From positions 1-41,146 of IMG/VR virus record IMGVR_UViG_3300020477_001244: a DNA stretch of 41,146 nt; one strand, given 5' to 3'. Of this stretch, positions 40,526-41,146 are shown one piece after another (the stretch's first letter is position 1; each line of letters starts with the position of its first letter). A program made the translations under genes and the position numbers. Under the pieces are notes generated by a model that had not been told where the DNA came from, did no database searches, and saw only the letters and a list, made by a program, of their open reading frames with translations. Source of the stretch: a virus.

Positions 40526-41095
40526 CTATATTACCCCATAAAGGCCGTAAGAGAATTGTTCACAGTCTTCTTGTGCCCAGTTTTCTACGACGTAATCAAA
40601 AACGTCCTTTCTATTATAGCACTCTCGCATATCATTTGGCTCATGAAATGCTGGAGGTAGAGAAACCTTTTCCTCCAAGACTTCGGACACGTTCTGTTCT
40701 ATTCCTTCAAACCTTATTATTTCAAAGCCTTCTATGTTATGGTCTCTTATAAACTGGCTTATCGTTTTGTGATATATCCAGTGTGGTGGCCTCTGCTTTA
40801 TAACAAAATCACTGAAGCTAAGTTCAGGCTTTTTGTTCTTCCAGAACTCGTTATAGTGCAGAAATAGGCCGTATAGCCTATCAAACGGATTTCTAACAAC
40901 GAGAAAAACTTTTATTTTGTCGTGAATCCAGCCGGTGTGTAATCTCGCATAATGGTGATCTACAATATTATTGTAAGTTGGTCCAATGACGTATGTTCCA
41001 CCGTGCTTATCTGTGCAAAGGGCTTTGTGTAAGTTGCCGCTTGCCACATGAGGGGGTGTAATTATTACAATTTTTTTATCTCTGAAGTATATCAT
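40526..41095 (-). CDS. Sulfotransferase-family protein
   Basis: 189 residues. It begins KKIVIITPPHVASGNLHKAL, which corresponds to the 5'-PAPS-binding P-loop (P-K-x-G-x-T-S/T) in altered form, and has FLVVRNPFDRLYGLFLHYNEFW, the 3'-phosphate-binding R-x-P-x-x-R-x-x-S-like region of Sulfotransfer_2/carbohydrate sulfotransferases. The length is short for the family (about 230-260). It would transfer sulfate from PAPS to a glycan. The ATG has AAGGG 4 bases upstream. Upstream bases to the window end hold an AT-rich TATAGT that may be promoter-like. Confidence 0.65.
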   Translation of the reverse strand: MIYFRDKKIVIITPPHVASGNLHKALCTDKHGGTYVIGPTYNNIVDHHYARLHTGWIHDKIKVFLVVRNPFDRLYGLFLHYNEFWKNKKPELSFSDFVIKQRPPHWIYHKTISQFIRDHNIEGFEIIRFEGIEQNVSEVLEEKVSLPPAFHEPNDMRECYNRKDVFDYVVENWAQEDCEQFSYGLYGVI

Positions 41096-41146
41096 AAACC
41101 CTTATCTCACTGGCCAGCGTCAAAATACTATAATCCAATTGGTTTG

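Noticed and set aside
1-41146. CRISPR arrays, tRNA genes and insertion sequences.
   Set aside because: No regular spaced repeats, no tRNA-like cloverleaf with a T-loop GTTCGA box, and no intact transposase or terminal inverted repeats were seen by eye; a tRNAscan or IS search could still find a weak one.

Overview
The window looks like part of a large tailed-phage genome. It encodes a phage-type replication and recombination set: DnaB helicase, DnaG-type primase, RecA, SSB, a DnaE polymerase, a DnaQ-type exonuclease, a Cas4/RecB-type nuclease, dNMP kinase, dUTPase and PhoH. Two virion-type proteins sit at the left end. Everything from base 41095 down to 2047 is read leftward (minus strand) with almost no intergenic space; most junctions are ATGA, TAATG or 7-40 base overlaps, so translation is strongly coupled. 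The host cannot be proven. Four Tat-exported DUF1501 proteins, a family best known from Planctomycetota and relatives, make a planctomycete-like host the leading guess.

Layout. (1) 1-1966, plus strand: the 3' end of a virion-type gene and a second one, closed by a strong hairpin terminator where the two transcription directions converge. (2) 2047-3913, minus: zinc-ribbon protein, a probable single-strand-annealing protein and an HTH/PD-(D/E)XK nuclease. (3) 3906-20601: about 16.7 kb of glycan and nucleotide-sugar genes (UDP-GlcNAc 2-epimerase, SDR epimerase, nucleotidyltransferases, a short DegT aminotransferase, GNAT, FkbM methyltransferase, GT-A, GT-B and GT-D-like glycosyltransferases, cupin, GDPD-like enzyme), with ssb embedded near its upstream end. 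(4) 20654-24528: a DNA polymerase III alpha subunit split into two genes with a DnaQ-type exonuclease gene between the halves. (5) 24529-24837: a GC-rich, structured, probably transcribed element with its own promoter and terminator and a possible 41-residue ORF. (6) 24838-30888: a cassette of four DUF1501 genes plus a membrane-anchored protein, a secreted Pro/Tyr-rich protein and a small unknown. (7) 30916-39982: nuclease, dNMP kinase, primase, helicase, RecA and small phage proteins, ending with PhoH. (8) 40001-41095: dUTPase and a sulfotransferase.

How it fits together. Regions 4 and 7, with ssb, form one replication/recombination module: dNMP kinase and dUTPase shape the nucleotide pool, helicase and primase open and prime DNA, the split DnaE synthesises, and the separate exonuclease probably proofreads because the polymerase's own PHP metal site is degenerate. 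The glycan block probably builds or alters a surface polysaccharide, or decorates virion parts. The DUF1501 cassette is exported and sits in the middle of the replication genes; its job is unknown and it is the most unusual part of the window, together with the split polymerase and the structured element between them.
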